Assembly (NCBI GenBank): GCA_016617785.1
Contig: JADILM010000004.1
Coordinates: forward strand, 1,612,001 to 1,676,000
DNA length: 64,000 nucleotides
Direction: 5' to 3'
Source of the DNA: Sporobolomyces roseus
Taxonomy: Eukaryota; Basidiomycota; Microbotryomycetes; Sporidiobolales; Sporidiobolaceae
Numbering within the stretch: position 1 is the first letter of the stretch; every line of letters begins with the position of its first letter. Made by a program: the position numbers and the translations under genes. The notes under the pieces were generated by a model. The model was not told the origin of the DNA and did no database searches. It saw only the letters and a program-made list of their open reading frames with translations. Below, piece after piece: positions 11,685-24,651 of the stretch.

Positions 11685-12473
11685 ATGACATTCGCTTCAC
11701 CTTCTTCACCGACTTGGGCAATCCCTTCAGAAGACCGCTCGGCTCCTCGACCTCAACCTCCCCGTCGTCCCAGTGCTATGAGGAGCTCGTCAAGTGATCA
11801 TATTATTACTCCTGCAGTAACCCGATTCGATCCCGAGACGTCAGACATCCCTCCTTCACCGACCTTTCCAAATCCCGTTCAACCTTCCTCAGCTCTCACC
11901 GACAACGAGCCCAGCCTGAACCCTTCGAAATCTCCTCTCCTCGAAACACCTCCTCCTCCCCCTCCTATGCTCTCTCATCGTGCAACAACTTCTCCCATTC
12001 CAACTACGTCAAAAGTCACTTCAACTTCGCCGCCTACCTCATTACTCGCGAGACGACGTAGTTCAAGATCGACCGCTCGACCTAATTTCCTCCCAAAACT
12101 CGATGACCTCAAACTCCCTTCATTGCCTGTCCCACCTCTCGAGGAGCTAGACGACACTGTCGTTCCAGAAGTCATCGGAGTTGGAAGTCAAGCGACGACT
12201 CCTCATTCAATTTCTCCGACTTCGACTCGAGATTCAGGAGACGCTACGTTCAAACCAACGAGGTCATACGCGTCGACACCGTTCCCGAAAGGCAGGAGGC
12301 AGAGCTTCTTCGATGAGGAGAGCGACGAAGACAGGGAAAGTGGAAATTCAGACGACGAGGACGGGAGGAGTACGGCAGAATCTTCGGTACTTGATGAGTC
12401 AACGGATGGCATTAGGAGGTTCTCGTTCACCGATAAGGCCAACACTGAAGAGCCGTCTGCTCTCGAGACTTGA
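11685..12473 (+). CDS. Ser/Thr/Pro-rich disordered protein
   Basis: Single open exon, 262 aa, ATG at 11685 after a C/T-rich leader. No known domain recognised. Most of it is Ser/Thr/Pro-rich, with a PPPPPP run, an RRRSSRSTARP basic patch that could be phosphorylated or take part in nuclear import, a short LDDLKLPSLPVPPLEELDD segment that may be a binding motif, and an acidic block (DEESDEDRESGNSDDEDG) near residue 210. The composition suggests a regulatory or scaffold protein, but no function can be given. A CTGAC-containing GTCAGT...CCAG intron seems to lie just downstream in the 3' region (about 12515-12580), so the 3' end may be incompletely modelled. Confidence 0.6.
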   Translation: MTFASPSSPTWAIPSEDRSAPRPQPPRRPSAMRSSSSDHIITPAVTRFDPETSDIPPSPTFPNPVQPSSALTDNEPSLNPSKSPLLETPPPPPPMLSHRATTSPIPTTSKVTSTSPPTSLLARRRSSRSTARPNFLPKLDDLKLPSLPVPPLEELDDTVVPEVIGVGSQATTPHSISPTSTRDSGDATFKPTRSYASTPFPKGRRQSFFDEESDEDRESGNSDDEDGRSTAESSVLDESTDGIRRFSFTDKANTEEPSALET

Positions 12474-13034
12474 CGTTATTGTCATTTCCCGTCGTTTCGT
12501 CCGTGTAAAAAAGGTCAGTCTACTTCGACCTGTCAACAGCTTCTTCCAAGTTAAGGGACTGACCTCTCGTCATTATCCAGGTTCTAGCTCTCATACCCTT
12601 ACTTAGCTATCGCAAATCCTTCGTCCCCATGTTGTCTTCCTATTTTTTTCCTCGTTTACCCATCATTTCGTTTGTCTCCCTTCCTCTCGCTTTTCCTCCC
12701 CTCTTGACCCGTACATATCTCTCTCTCATTCCACGATCGGACACTCTCACTGTCGTGTATATAGCTGTTTTTCACTGCAAGCTTCACCTTACCTTTTCGA
12801 TCAAGTTCTCTTCGGACCTGCGAGACGCAACCTTTGGCCAAACGCTCCAGCGGTCTTTAGGCCCTCTCAGACAAGCTTCGGACGGTTGGTTGAAGGCTCT
12901 TTGACCGTTTCTGGCTGCGGACAAACGGTTCATGAGCGGAGATCGACGACCAAAACTGACAAATTTGCAAAGGGGAAACAGTATGAATTGACGAATAAAC
13001 CAAAAGAGTAGGTACACAAACAGTATCGCAGTGG
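12474..13034. other. Intergenic between convergent genes
   Basis: 561 bp. Contains a likely 3'-UTR intron (donor GTCAGT near 12515, branch GGACTGACC, acceptor CCAG near 12580) of the upstream gene. Otherwise T-rich UTR-like sequence with no gene. Confidence 0.4.
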
Positions 13035-14783
13035 CTAGGATAGATCTTCTCGAAAGATGGAAGCGGGTGAGGCTGAAGGGAGAGGAGGAAGGGGAGGTCG
13101 TTTGAGTTTGATCGCGCTCGTTGAAGCGGATCTTCGGAGAGTGGGTGCAGCGTGAGGAGTCGATGGTATTCGACAAGGAGTTTCAGCAGTCTGAGGTCGA
13201 GAGTGTGGACCTGGGATAGATGGGCAAGGGGAAGTGAAGCTGGCAAGTCGGTTTCGAAGGGATGATGATCGAGAGAGGGATGAAGACGGTTTTGTTCTGG
13301 TCGAGGAAGGTTGGCTATCGATGAAGCGCCCGACTAGACTCGATGTCGAGCCCATGAAAGAAGAAGGAGCCGAGGGTGGAGGAGAAGGGAAGATAGGGAG
13401 AGGATCCGGGTCGAGCCGTTTTCTGGAGGAAGATCGCTTCAGCGTTCGAGGACGTTCAGTCTTTGACGGTGTACCAGTCGATGTGGGAGCGGGAAGTCGT
13501 GGGAGTGGAGGAGTGTCGAGTTGAGATGTCGGTTTCGTAGAGGAACGGAATGCGTTGCGAAGTGAAGTCGTCGATTTTTTGAGTTTGCTGAGGCTCTTCT
13601 TGAAGCGTAATGTACGATCAACGCTGACTTCGACATTCTCTGCGTCCGAGGACGATCTCTTGCGAGCATGAGAACGAGTCGTAGGGCGAGGGTTTTTCGG
13701 AGTGTGCGAAGACGACTTACTGCGAGTCGGCACAGAGGTAGGGTAAGGGACTCGAGCGAACGTAGCGACTGGATGATCGAGATTGAGAGGTTTCGCTTCG
13801 AGAGGAAAGGGTGTCAGGGACTGAGGGAGAGCAGGAATCGACGTCTTGCGTCGGATCTTCTCCCTGCTGACTGGCCTACTCTGATCCTCGGTTGCTTGCT
13901 GTAGACTCGCGATTCTCCTTCTACGTCTCGAGGATGAACGACGTCGAGGTTCAGGAGCCGAAATGATGGGGACGAGATCTGAGAAGGGAGCATCCGGAAG
14001 GTTCGTGAAGGGTGAAGTTGATGGCAGTGAGCGAGAGGTGACTGGATGTGTTCGATGATGATCGCACTACAAGATTTGCGTCGATAGGTCAGCTCAAAGG
14101 ACCGAGAATTCGCGAGGAGAAGAACGCTGCTTACAGGAATTGGCGAGCTAGCAAATGCGTGAGCTGTCGAAACGAAAGCAGGGGATCCAGCTCGAGACTC
14201 CATCGGGTCCAGACTCGATCCACACGACGAAACGACTGAACGCAAGGAGAAGAACGATTCGGCTTTTGAGGCGAGGGATACGCTCGACGACGAGAATGCC
14301 GCCGCCGACAGCTTCGAAGCTCCTTCTCGCGAACCGGGGCCGTCTATTGGAGGATACCGATTTTTCGTCAGCTCGCGAACAGAACGTCAAGCGCGAGAGA
14401 AACCAAAGTTCTGACTTGCCAACTTTCGAGCGAGATTGCAAGTCACTGTTTTCGCTGTTCCCTCGTTCCCTTTCCCTCTCCGCCGAGTCTAAGTTAGGTC
14501 TCTTCGATCCAATCTCATCTTCCAACTCCCTCCGCTTGTCCCCCAGCCTCGTTTCGGTCGTTGTTTTCGTCTCTGAAACGCTCGAACAACGAGCCTGTAG
14601 TGGCAGAGCGATCAAAGGTGCACTCGCTGCAGCTTCGGTGAACCTCAGGCGATCATTCTTAAAGCTTAACTGAGTGAAAGGAGTCGGAGGAAGAGGTCGA
14701 ATTATCGGGAGAGACGGTCGGCGACGAGGTGATTGGAAAGGGTTGGCCGGTCGAGTGTCTGGGTCTAGGTCCGGGTGCAGCAT
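13035..14783 (-). CDS. Basic Ser/Pro-rich disordered protein, unknown function
   Basis: Proposed complement(join(13035..14066,14135..14343,14447..14783)), about 525 aa. The last exon is firm: donor GTAAGC, branch GAGCTGACC, acceptor TTGTAG, and an in-phase 344-codon frame. The first donor (GTGACT at 14446) is weaker and was picked because it alone keeps phase with the AATAG acceptor at 14344. The product is rich in Ser, Pro and Arg, with RRRSSSRRRRR and SRKRLDPDPLP patches and a LRFKKSLSKLKKSTTSLRNAF helix that might bind membrane or nucleic acid. No family recognised. Confidence 0.5.
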
Positions 14784-16350
14784 GTTCTGCCAATAAGAGA
14801 AGTGCGTGAGCTCATATGTCGACGGGAAGGGGAGGAGAAGGACGTTTGCTTGAACGCAGCAGATCAGCCGAGAGATACGAGATAGCTCACTGTAACGTCT
14901 CGTACTCGCTTGTAGGTGCAGTGAGTGTGAGATAGTGAGAGGGTGGAGAGAGTGGACGAAGGAGAGAAGCTTTAGGTCTTGGGTGAGCGGGATTAGAGAG
15001 AGTCTGGAGAAGAAGCCAGTTCGGCTGCATCGATCTGTCTTTTGATCCGCTTAGGCCCCGAAAGAAGGAGGTAGTGAAAGACAGGAGAAATCGGAGACAG
15101 GACTGTGCGTTCAAAAAACAGACTCTGAGCTTGTCAGGAGCTCGCTCGTCATTAAAGCGACAACATGAAAGGACAGGAGCAACCCAAATACAAACGAGCG
15201 AGAGGAGAACGGACGCACTCAAGTTTTCGATATGCGAAGGTTCTGTTTTTCAAGCTTGTTTCGCTCAAGCAACGTCTCTAGCTCGCCTCGCTTTGACTCA
15301 TTGATAGGAATGACCCCGCGGAGAGATGAGAGTGGCAGTAGAAGCGGAATCCGAGTAGCGTTTAAAGATTGCCCACTTTGACCTCGTTCCTGCGATGCTC
15401 TCCTTTCCCTTTCCTATAGGCTCGCAAATCGCCCCAATTCGACGTTTGATTGAGCCAACTCGAAAACGAATGATTGGTACTCGAAAGGCATCAGTAGAAG
15501 GCTCAGAGACAAGCAAAAATGACCACATTTCGTTACAACAGTTGATACTAGCCGCATAGGTTGAATCTTTTGACGACATGAGCCTTTTCGTACCAAAATA
15601 CAATTTCCGCTTTTGTCTGTAGTGGACTTCACCTCGGGAATCCTTCGATGCCACCCTAAGGAATCATAGCATCTCGCGCGCCATGTAAGAGTTTGCGTCT
15701 ATTCGTGAATAGGCAGTTCTAATCGAATTGCTCGTGCAAACGGACAATCCACGATTAGTTAAATCGATTGTATCTACTAGCCAGGTTAACTGTTCAAGTA
15801 GTGCAATCGAGCCGTCAATTCTTGTCGAATAGAGGACGCAAATTTGGTGAGGGTCTCTCCCAAAGCTTCGCGAGTCTGCTACCTCGTCGATGGAAACTCC
15901 TTTTTGGCTCGTCGTGCTTATGAGGACTTCGCTGCTAGAGTCCCGAACAGGCGGAGGGTCTCCAGCGAGACAGGCGCGAACAGTTCCTCAATCTTGCGAA
16001 AGAAGTGCTGTTCCGAGCGCATTGATGATAGCGCAAAGTTTGTCACTCGACCCATGGACGTTTGGAGTATGATCCATGCGGTTCATCTGCAATGCCTTTA
16101 CAGCAGACTATCGAAGATGCGCTCAATTGCGAGAAGAGGTCAAAATCCCTCGAAAACTCGCGGAAAGCTCTAGTTTCTCGTCCACGGGTGGCACTATTGC
16201 GCGGACTGTGTCGTATCGAGATGAATGTCTTTGAGAAGTCGAGTTTCCCACTTCAGTAGACGCTGTTTGAGGGAGAAGTTGCTGATCTATAGTCGACCTT
16301 GTGAGCTACAGTATATAAGCGTCATTTGTCGTCGGCTGTCTCATAGAATC
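14784..16350. other. Gene-poor stretch upstream of the tRNA
   Basis: 1.57 kb. Open frames here are short, lack splice structure, and have no recognisable motifs. The composition is more AT-mixed than neighbouring coding DNA. No gene, repeat or RNA identified apart from the flanking tRNA. Confidence 0.4.
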
Positions 16351-16423
16351 GCCCGGTTAGCTCAGTCGGTAGAGCACCAGACTCTTAATCTGGTGGTCGT
16401 GGGTTCGAGCCCCACATTGGGCG
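16351..16423 (+). tRNA. tRNA-Lys (anticodon CTT)
   Basis: 73 nt that folds as a complete cloverleaf: acceptor stem GCCCGGT/ATTGGGC with discriminator G, D arm with TAGCTCAGTCGG (A box), anticodon stem CCAGA/TCTGG with loop CTCTTAA giving anticodon CTT at 16384-16386, and T arm with GGTTCGAGCCC (B box). No intron. Decodes AAG, a frequent Lys codon in this gene set. Confidence 0.95.
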
Positions 16424-16427
16424 TACC

Positions 16428-16432
16428 TTTTT
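16428..16432 (+). terminator. RNA polymerase III terminator
   Basis: Run of five T on the coding strand starting 5 nt after the tRNA, the usual Pol III stop signal. Confidence 0.7.
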
Positions 16433-17141
16433 GCCTCGTCGCCGTCTTCAGTATACCAGGCGAGGATCAGCACTCTTGTCTGTTTTTGTCGGTTGCAGCG
16501 GGTTTGAAGTCGTCTCAAGAGTCGATAACTCGCTTGCCCGCGCTGAGGGAGTGGTTCAACGTGAAGTGAATTGCGAAAGAGCTGCAACTTTCAAGCATCG
16601 AACCTATCGTCGATGTGCACGGGCTTCCAATGCTATGACTTGCTGATTGACGCATTATTGTCAGTACACTACTCCCCTTCCTGTTCGTGATACAGGCTGG
16701 CAATAAAAGGAGACAATGCAGATTTCGAAAACATCGGTAACAGACAAATCAGTCACTTTGCATCGTACCTGCGTCGATGAGAGGTTCACCTTGCATCTCT
16801 TCATAAGTCAGCTCCCGACCGTGCTCGCAATTCGGACCTTCGACGGTTCAACTACTATCGAGAGATCTTCGCTGTTCTCTTCTTCTCTCCATTCGTTTCC
16901 TCTCTCGCCCATGTTTGACGATGGTTCGCAGGAAACCGCCAGCAGAGCAACATTCTCATACTGTAGCAAAGGTCTTCGGCACCTCGAGCAACGCGACCGC
17001 TGAATCGGACAGACTGAGAAGTAACGCTGCGATGCTAGAGTTACAAGAACGACAAGACTAAGAGGCAAGACATACGAATCTACAAGCATATAATCAATGA
17101 ACACACGAGAAAGCTAAGCGACCCTAAGATAACCCCCCCTT
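16433..17141. other. Intergenic between tRNA-Lys and the POL1 3' end
   Basis: 709 bp. No gene recognised. A seven-C run near 17133-17139 lies directly past the POL1 stop codon. Confidence 0.4.
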
Positions 17142-20100
17142 TCAAACCTTCATGAACGAGAAAAGAGATTCCATCGAAACCCAGCGACGACCATTCTTTT
17201 CGAGGTGTTTTGTCACTACTTTTCGAAGATAGTCGAGAGCGATCTTGTTGGCTTCAGCACGAGCAGTAAAGTCCGCTATAGAAGACATCTTACAATGAGC
17301 GAAGTTTCGTGGAAGAGCGAAAGAAACGGATACTCACGCTGATCCAATCCACCTGCTACCTTCGCTCGAGCCTTCTCGACGTCGAACAGCATGTCAAAGT
17401 ATAGCAATTGATCGTAAAGTTTGGAATCGGAGTACTGCAGAGGAGGAACAGCGTGAGCCGTGCTGAAACGAAGAGAAGAGAGAGACATCGACAAACCTCG
17501 AAATGCATCGCACCACGACATTGCGGCTGCAGACATCGTTTTCCGTAAACCGACATCATCCTTGTTCGATTGCTGCAGGTGGATTCATCGCAGACTAGCC
17601 AAGCTTCGTAGAACTTGGTGATGAACGATCGAATCTGGAGGTCAAGTTGAATAGCGAGCGAAGGGATCGAGAGCGGTTGTTGGCAGTCGAGATTGCCGCA
17701 GAACATCCCTGACTTCGAGATAACGCCAGACTAAACATCGAGCAGAAAGTCAGCTCGAATCCGAGTACGGAACCTGCGAGGGAGAAGTCGAGACGCACGG
17801 ATTTCGCTCCGAGAGGTTCGAATGCAGTAGAGCTTCCACACGCTCGGCATCGAACGTTGAAAGGAATGGCATCGGCGAAACGTTGCGCGTCGGAGATCTG
17901 CGATTGTAAAGTCTTGAACTCTCGCTCGGGTGCGTCGAATGAAGACTTGTAGTTGACGGCGTCAAGACCTGCCAAACAAAGTTTTGTCAGCGACTGATGG
18001 GTTGAGAGGGGATGCGATGATGCAAGCTTACCGAGACATTCTGCGAGACGAGCTTTTTCGGTACCCTCGATGTGTTCACAGAGACGTTCAATCGGTGGCA
18101 GCACTTGCGTCGATATGTACAGCTCGAGATCTACGGCACTCACCACGAAAGGGTCAGATGCTGTCGATAAAGGATATCGAAGCGATCGAAAGGGAAACGC
18201 ACCAATCTTGAGAGTTGAACCGCTTCGTCGAACATCGTCGGGATGATGAGCGTTCGCAGCTTGAGCGCTCTTCGTCTTCTCGCCATTGGGAGGGATACAG
18301 AAGATGTAGGGAATGACGTCTCCAGCCTTTGCCGATTGACCTTTCGCCTTCATCTTCATCGCGACTTGAACGTGAGGAAGCGATTTCGCATCTGGGTAAT
18401 CTTCAGGATTCTTTCCGAGACGCTGTCGAATGAAGAGTCACGTCAGCTCTCGACAGACTCCAGCGAGGGAACACGGTTCGAGACTTACCTTGAAGATGAT
18501 GAAGTCGTCGAGGGGAACCTTTCCAATTCGAATACTCTCGCCGAGATCTTGCAAGTAGTTATGAATCTGCTCAACGACCACTTCGGTAGCTTCGTCACTC
18601 TCGAGGATGTAGTCGAGCGTTTTCCTGCCGAGGGAAGCGAGAGGAAAGGGTCAATCGAGCTCGAGATCGAGAGTGGATGATCAAGAGAGACAAAAACTCA
18701 CTTTGAAGCATTCTTCGAAAGTTGAGAGAACTCTCGACGTTTCATATCCAATCCTTTGATCTCGGTCGAAGCAGCTCCGGGTCCTCCTTTTCCGTCATCA
18801 TCGACTTTGCGAGCAGCGTATTTCTTCTTGTTGAGGAGAAGCATACGAGAGAAGACTCCATCGGTATCGATTTCGAGCTTCTTGTACTTCTCGTTGATAA
18901 GCTTCTTGAATTCGACTCCGATCTTGAGAGCTTCTTCGTACTTGTCTTGATTCGTATTGATCATGACCGAATCGGTATCTCCGTAGATGACCTGTCAATG
19001 AGAGCTATGTGAGCTTATTCGTCGCAGAGATGAGATCTAGAAAGGTAACTCACGTTAAGCGACATGCTTTCGGCGTCTGCTTTCGTTCGAGTGAGAATCT
19101 CACGACCTTTGAAAGTGGTGAGAGCAGCGAGTGGTCGAGCGTAGAAACGAGATCCTTCGTATCCGAGACAACCGTACATCGAGTTGGCGGTGAGCTTGAG
19201 AGCCTTTTGAGTGATATCGTACTGTAGGAAAATGAACGAATCAGCGTTCATGAAGAAGTGCGAGCGTTAAGCGAATCTGAACGCACCTGCATCAACTTTG
19301 CGACAGTAGCCTTCTTGTCCTTCATCAAACCTTTGACGATCTTTCGTCGAGCGACGAGTGAAGCAATAAGTTGAGGAAGAACACCTTGAGGCTCTCCTTC
19401 GCAAGGTCCTCGATCAGGCATCTTGTCAAGGTCTTCAGCCTATGAGCATGAAGAGCAAGGACAGTCAGCGGAGTAATCGTTGTAGGTTAGAAGCGAGAAG
19501 AAAAAGGGAACTCACGTCGTCAGCAGTCCAATCAATAGTTGCAAAGTCGATATCGAACTCTTGAATGATCGAAGGATAGAGCGAGTTGTAGTCCATGACG
19601 AGAATGTAACGATCCCACAATCCCTTCTCTGGATCGAAGACGAGACCTCCTTTGAACTTCTCCTTCTTGATCTCGACTTTCGGTGCTTCTTCTCCATTCT
19701 CAGCTTGCTTCTTCGATTTCTTCGTATTCTCGGCCTTCTTGATCTGTTCCTTCTTCTCCCACGACGAGATCTTGTCGGGAACGATGAAGCCGGTTTCGTT
19801 GAATCGATGTAACAGAATGAACTCGTTTCGCTCAGCTCGATTTCCTGCCAAAGTTCGGTTCCTACGAGATCAGAAGCGAGATGAGCTTCTTCCATACCAG
19901 TCAGAAGGTAGAGAATTCGCTCGACTCACCAAGAGTTACCAGCGAGATTCGTGAGTTGACGAGTCAAAGGGAGAGCTTGAACTTTGCAAGCGATCGCCAT
20001 TTGGAAGTAGCAGTCGACCTCGCACAGCTTGACGAAGTGAGTGAGAGCTTTCGCAGTCGAATGAACATTGTCGAAGAACTTGGCGGTATCTTCGGGATCG

Positions 20101-23100
20101 ATATCCTCGCGAGCAATGTTGAGATGAGTCGAACACATTTCGGTGAGCGACCAAGTCGTCGATTCGATGAGAGACTACGAAACCGCTCAAAGGTCAGCTG
20201 AAGCTCGAGCTGTACGACAAGAGAAAGTTTACCTTTGTACCATCGCTCGAAAGATCAAGGTTGAGACGACCTGAGAGAAGACCAGTGTTTCGACCTGAAC
20301 GAAGCATCGGCCACTTGTCACCCGGAACGCGCAATCGACCGATTTGAGACCAGTTGTCGATTTTGAGATCTCGAAGACGAGTAAGGATTACGTCGAGGTC
20401 GAGTTGCGAGAAATCTTGACCGACGATAACGTCAGGATCGTTACTGCCGATGTATTCTATTGGCGGGAACTTATTAGTTCTGTCGAAAAGAAAGGCTGAG
20501 AGAAGAAGCGTGACGAACGAAGTAACCGAAGAAGCATTGGTCTCTCGTCTTTGAAGATTGAAATCCCATTCTTGGTGGCTTCTCGAGCAGTTCGATCGAA
20601 GTCTTTCGGGAAGTCTGTGAAGAGATTTCGAACGAAGATCTGCGACGATGAACCTTGCCTTTCGATCGGTGTTGGGTCGTCGATATCGACTAATTCTCGG
20701 GAACATGATCAGTCGTTTACGATTTCCGATAGGGAGAAGTAGAATTTACTGTTGTGCCAGACTCGACCAGCTGCACAGACGATCTCTCGTTTGTTCTCCT
20801 TGAGATGAACGACCGTGCGAGTGCTCAAACTGAGAACAGTCAGTCGAGGTTGATCTTTTGGAGCTGAGGCGTCGCTTGAGGAGAAAGGTGAAACGTTCGC
20901 TTGATCAGCGTCGACTTCGAGCTTCGTCCATGAGATCTGCGGGATAGAGACGGAATGCGTCAGTCGAATTGAAAAAAGGTAGAGGTGCGGAGTGAACGTA
21001 CTGCTTCACCCTTGTTGATCTTTGGGGCTGTCACATTCAGCCAACAAGGACCCATGATCTTGCGATCTACGACGAAACGTTCGAACGGAGTAGCGGTGGT
21101 ACCGAAGACGTGCGAATAAAGTTCTCCCGACGATTCGACCGGAATATCGGCTTTTCCAGATTTGCCTCCTTTCGTTGCTGCGCTCGAAGATTAGAGTCAG
21201 CGGGGTTACAAAGAAGACGAGCGAGCGAGGTGGGGAGACTCACTAGGGAAATTACAAGAGACTTCCAACCAATTTGTTTCTTTTCTCGGAATTCCCTTGA
21301 TTCCGAAAACGTATCTTCTCTTGACGTACTCTTCTCCAGCTACGAGTCCAGTAGCTCCATGTTTCTTCGCGTCGTCGATGAAATCAGCTCCGACTTCGTC
21401 AGCTGGCAAATCCTCTTCCTCATCGTCACTATCGTTTCCTGCATCACTTCCTTCTCCTCCGTAATCTACGAGCCGAGAGCTTAGTATCAGCAACTCCCTC
21501 GCTCAAAGACAGTGGAGTGAAAGCTTGACGTACATTCAGCCTTGGTTTTGGGAAGAACGTAAAGTTTCCTTTTGATCCCCTTGATAGTCAAAACGGCACT
21601 GACGTACTTCGGAACGACCTTGACTCCATCACTGACGACTTTGACCGTCTCCCCAGTCGCCCTGACTTTCCCAATTAATCTCACCGCTCCAGGTTGATGC
21701 GCAGGTTCATCGTAATCGAACCAGTAGAATTGAAGGGAGCCATCGGGCTCTAGAGCATTCGTGACGGTCGCTAAAGCTTTACTGGCGTTCTTTCCTACTA
21801 CCGTTTGATGTTGAGCGTTGAAATCTGCTTGTTCATCCATGTTGAGACTGTCGGAAGACGAGGAAGAAGTGGAAGGTGCGATGCTAGCGAGGTTGGAAGT
21901 AGCAGTTCTCCAGTCGAGTCCTTTCGGTTTCGGTTTGTGATCGACTGAGGACGAGGACGACAAAGTCGAGGGAGAAGGGAGGTCGGGTTCAGGTTTGGGA
22001 AGTTTGGGTTTCGCTGCTGAAGCGTTGACGAGTTGTCGACGTTGTGCGCCTCCTTTCGGTTTGACGACGGGGGCAGCAGGTTTAACGAAGAGATCATCGT
22101 CGTCGTCTTGTTCTTCCATCTTGACATCCTCGTTCTTGGTCGTCGAAGGTTTCGTTTCCTCCTCCAAGTTTCCATCATCGAACGAAATATCTCCCATCCC
22201 ACTCACTCCATCATCAAACCTCGCTTTCTTCCCTAATCCATTCTCGTAACCATCACTCGAAGGTCCGACTAATCCGAACGAAGGATCCTCGACTGGATCG
22301 GAAGCGGCGGTATCTGATGAAGAAGCGAAAACGGTCGAGGATCGGAATGAAGAAGAATCGGGATCTCCTTCGGGTGCTTTGCGTTTGAAGCCTGATAACG
22401 AAGTCTTTGCGAGTCGAGTTGGAACGGCTTTGGGTCGAGTAGGTTCAGCTTTCTTCGAAGGTGCGACAGTTGCTTGTCCATCGAGGTCTCCCAATAAACT
22501 AGACATGAAGTCATCCTCTTGTTCTGTGCACCGCTCATCACATCGCTCATCACATCGTCAGGGGATAAGCCACGGGGATGAGGAGGAGAACGGCGTACCA
22601 GGTAAAGGAGCACCTGCTTTCTTATTCGGATTGATATAAGGGTTCGCACCTTCAGCAATGACAGGTTGTTTCGCTTTCCGTTTAGCGGCAGCAGCGTTCA
22701 ATTTCTTCTTCTGTTCCTCCCTCTTCAGTTTCCTTTCCTTCTTCTTCGCATCTACCGCATCGCGACTCGAAAATCTCAATTCTCGTTATCTTCTCCGAGT
22801 TGATCGAGACTGAACTTACCTTCCTCATCGTCATCATCCTCGCTTTCACTTCTATTCTCCCTATCCCAATCGTCCATACCGTTATCTGCGTACCCACTCA
22901 CTCCCTGATCTTCTTCAATAAACTCATCTTCTGCCAACCTTCCCCTCACGACAGACCTATAAACTTCTTCATCAACTTCATCATATACATCATCTTGTTC
23001 CTTCAACTAGTCATCCTCATAAACGCGTGAATCAGCTCAGGATGAAAGAGGTGAGAGAGGGAATGAGCAAAGGACTTACTTGATAGTTCCGTTTACCGGA

Positions 23101-23166
23101 TAAACGAGCTGCTTTTAATTGTTCTTGTGCTGCTCGTCTAGCTTCTTTAGCTGCTCGGGAAGACAT
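17142..23166 (-). CDS. POL1: DNA polymerase alpha catalytic subunit
   Basis: 21 exons, 1567 aa, all phases closing: complement(join(17142..17275,17338..17434,17497..17730,17799..17968,18032..18130,18203..18422,18489..18624,18702..18991,19054..19221,19287..19439,19516..19861,19930..20174,20233..20479,20527..20689,20750..20936,21002..21177,21244..21465,21534..22523,22599..22751,22820..23006,23080..23166)). Family B polymerase: N-terminal [14 protein letters not shown] segment that in other fungi binds the primosome/Ctf4 region, catalytic motif [14 protein letters not shown], motif [14 protein letters not shown], motif C YGDTDSV with both catalytic Asp, and a C-terminal domain with two Cys clusters (CRAC...CGNLDC and CDESTC...CLQPQC) that bind zinc or the B subunit. 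With primase it starts Okazaki fragments. Introns are 46-77 nt. Confidence 0.95.
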
Positions 23167-23202
23167 CTGAGGGAGGGAGGGAAAGAGAGAGAGAGTTCCG
23201 AA

Positions 23203-23346
23203 ACGCGCTTGAGATTGTGCAAGAGAGGGGAGGAGGGAAGGGGAAGAGCGCGCTTGCTACGTGTATTTGAGGTGTACTGATAGAGATGCGGTAAGGAAGA
23301 TTTCAAGATAAGCGGGAGATGAGGAAAGGTGAGGATAGAAACGCGT
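23203..23346 (-). promoter_or_regulatory. POL1 upstream region with MCB-like elements
   Basis: A perfect ACGCGT hexamer (23341-23346) and an ACGCGC core (23203-23208) lie 40-180 bp upstream of the POL1 start. ACGCGT is the MluI cell-cycle box bound by MBF-type factors at G1/S genes in yeasts (established), so S-phase control of POL1 is a reasonable inference. The same core recurs between the histone genes. Confidence 0.45.
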
Positions 23347-23454
23347 CGACTCGGATCTCACTTTTTTCGCAATTTTCGCAAGTTCAGAATAACTTCCATT
23401 TCCTACAACAACGACGACAACAACAACAACAAGGATACTATATATAGCCCAGTC

Positions 23455-24651
23455 TCACTCCAATACCCAAGCTCTCGCGATTGAACTACCTCCAAACACA
23501 GGATGCAACAAAACGCTAGTCAACCAAAAACTCAAGTTCTGTCTTCGTTTCTCCAAGAAACTCGGTCTGTACTTTGCTGTACATATCTCTCACCTACTCA
23601 ATCAGCACCATCCATGTAGAGGCTAACGGAGGTTGGGACCTTACCGAGTGAAGATTTCGGAGGGAGTCGAGGGAGAACTCTTCGTGAGCGTGGGAATTGA
23701 GTAATCAAGTCTGCTCGTAAACGGACGAAAGCAGAGTAACGTTTGTGTGTACGTATAAGCGTGCCCTGTAGACGCGGCATTCGGGTCAGTTCAGGGGAGA
23801 CGAGAAGGGAGAGGAGGCGGAAAACGAACTTGGGAAGAAGAGCCTGTTGGGAGGGTTTGGATCTCGATATCAAACACTACGAATCCGGAACCTTCGGATC
23901 CAACTGCATGATAGGAAGGTATTGAAAGCTGAGAGGACAGGGACAAGTTCAGGTCAGCCGGGAGCAACGGAAAGGGAAAGAATTGAGAAAGCTTACTTGT
24001 TTAACGAAGATGTTGTTGTCCCTATTCGATGCATCCTCTATTCGTATACCTCTTCTCTATTACGACCTTGTGAAGTCAGCTCGAGCTCGATCATCCTCCT
24101 CCAGCAACGAGAAGCATCGCAAGCCTCACAGAATAATGTTGAGAAGTTGTCGTCGAAGTGACAGAAGGAGGTCGAAATCGAAACGGTTCTTCCTATCTTG
24201 CACCGAGTCATGTCAATTCTTCATGCTTGAGACAGAGAGGGACGAAGCTCACCTCGCTCGAGAAGCCTTCGTCGCTGTTTGAACTTTGCAATTCTTGATC
24301 GTTTGCGAGTACTAGTAAATCTGTACTATTGGCTCTCCTGACTCGTCCAATTCCACCAACTATTGTACTGTTCGGTGAAGCGCTCTCATGCGTATTCGTC
24401 GTGTCCTCTTCGTGGTGATTGAGAGGTTGATTCATTAGTGGTGGGATTCGAATCTCATCGTTACTCCTCCTCCTTCCTAATGTAGGTGCTCTCTTCCTTC
24501 TAGGAGTTGTCTCATCAGCTGTAGATCGAGTTGCGACGGACGAAGTGGGGGAAAGTGAAAGGAATGAGGAAGACGTAGCGTCGTCTACATCTGCTTGGAC
24601 TGTTTCGGTGTAGCTTCGGAGAGGTGGTGGAGGTCGTGAAGGCCCTGTCAT
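23455..24651 (-). CDS. PX-domain phosphoinositide-binding protein, YPT35-like
   Basis: Five exons, complement(join(23455..23576,23645..23765,23830..23928,23997..24056,24253..24651)), 266 aa. Residues 1-130 are Ser-rich and disordered. The PX domain follows: LSIPSYHAVG, FVVFDIEIQT, then HKRYSAFVRLRADL (the basic RYS lipid-contact motif), LPRLPPKS (the PPK loop), and KYRPSFLEKRRQNLSFWL. Known YPT35 proteins bind PI3P on endosomes/vacuoles and recruit VPS13 (family knowledge). The FVKQ-LSIPSYH and SSL-AKYRPS joins come from introns with CTGA branch sites. The domain is complete, so binding is likely; VPS13 recruitment is only an inference. Confidence 0.85.
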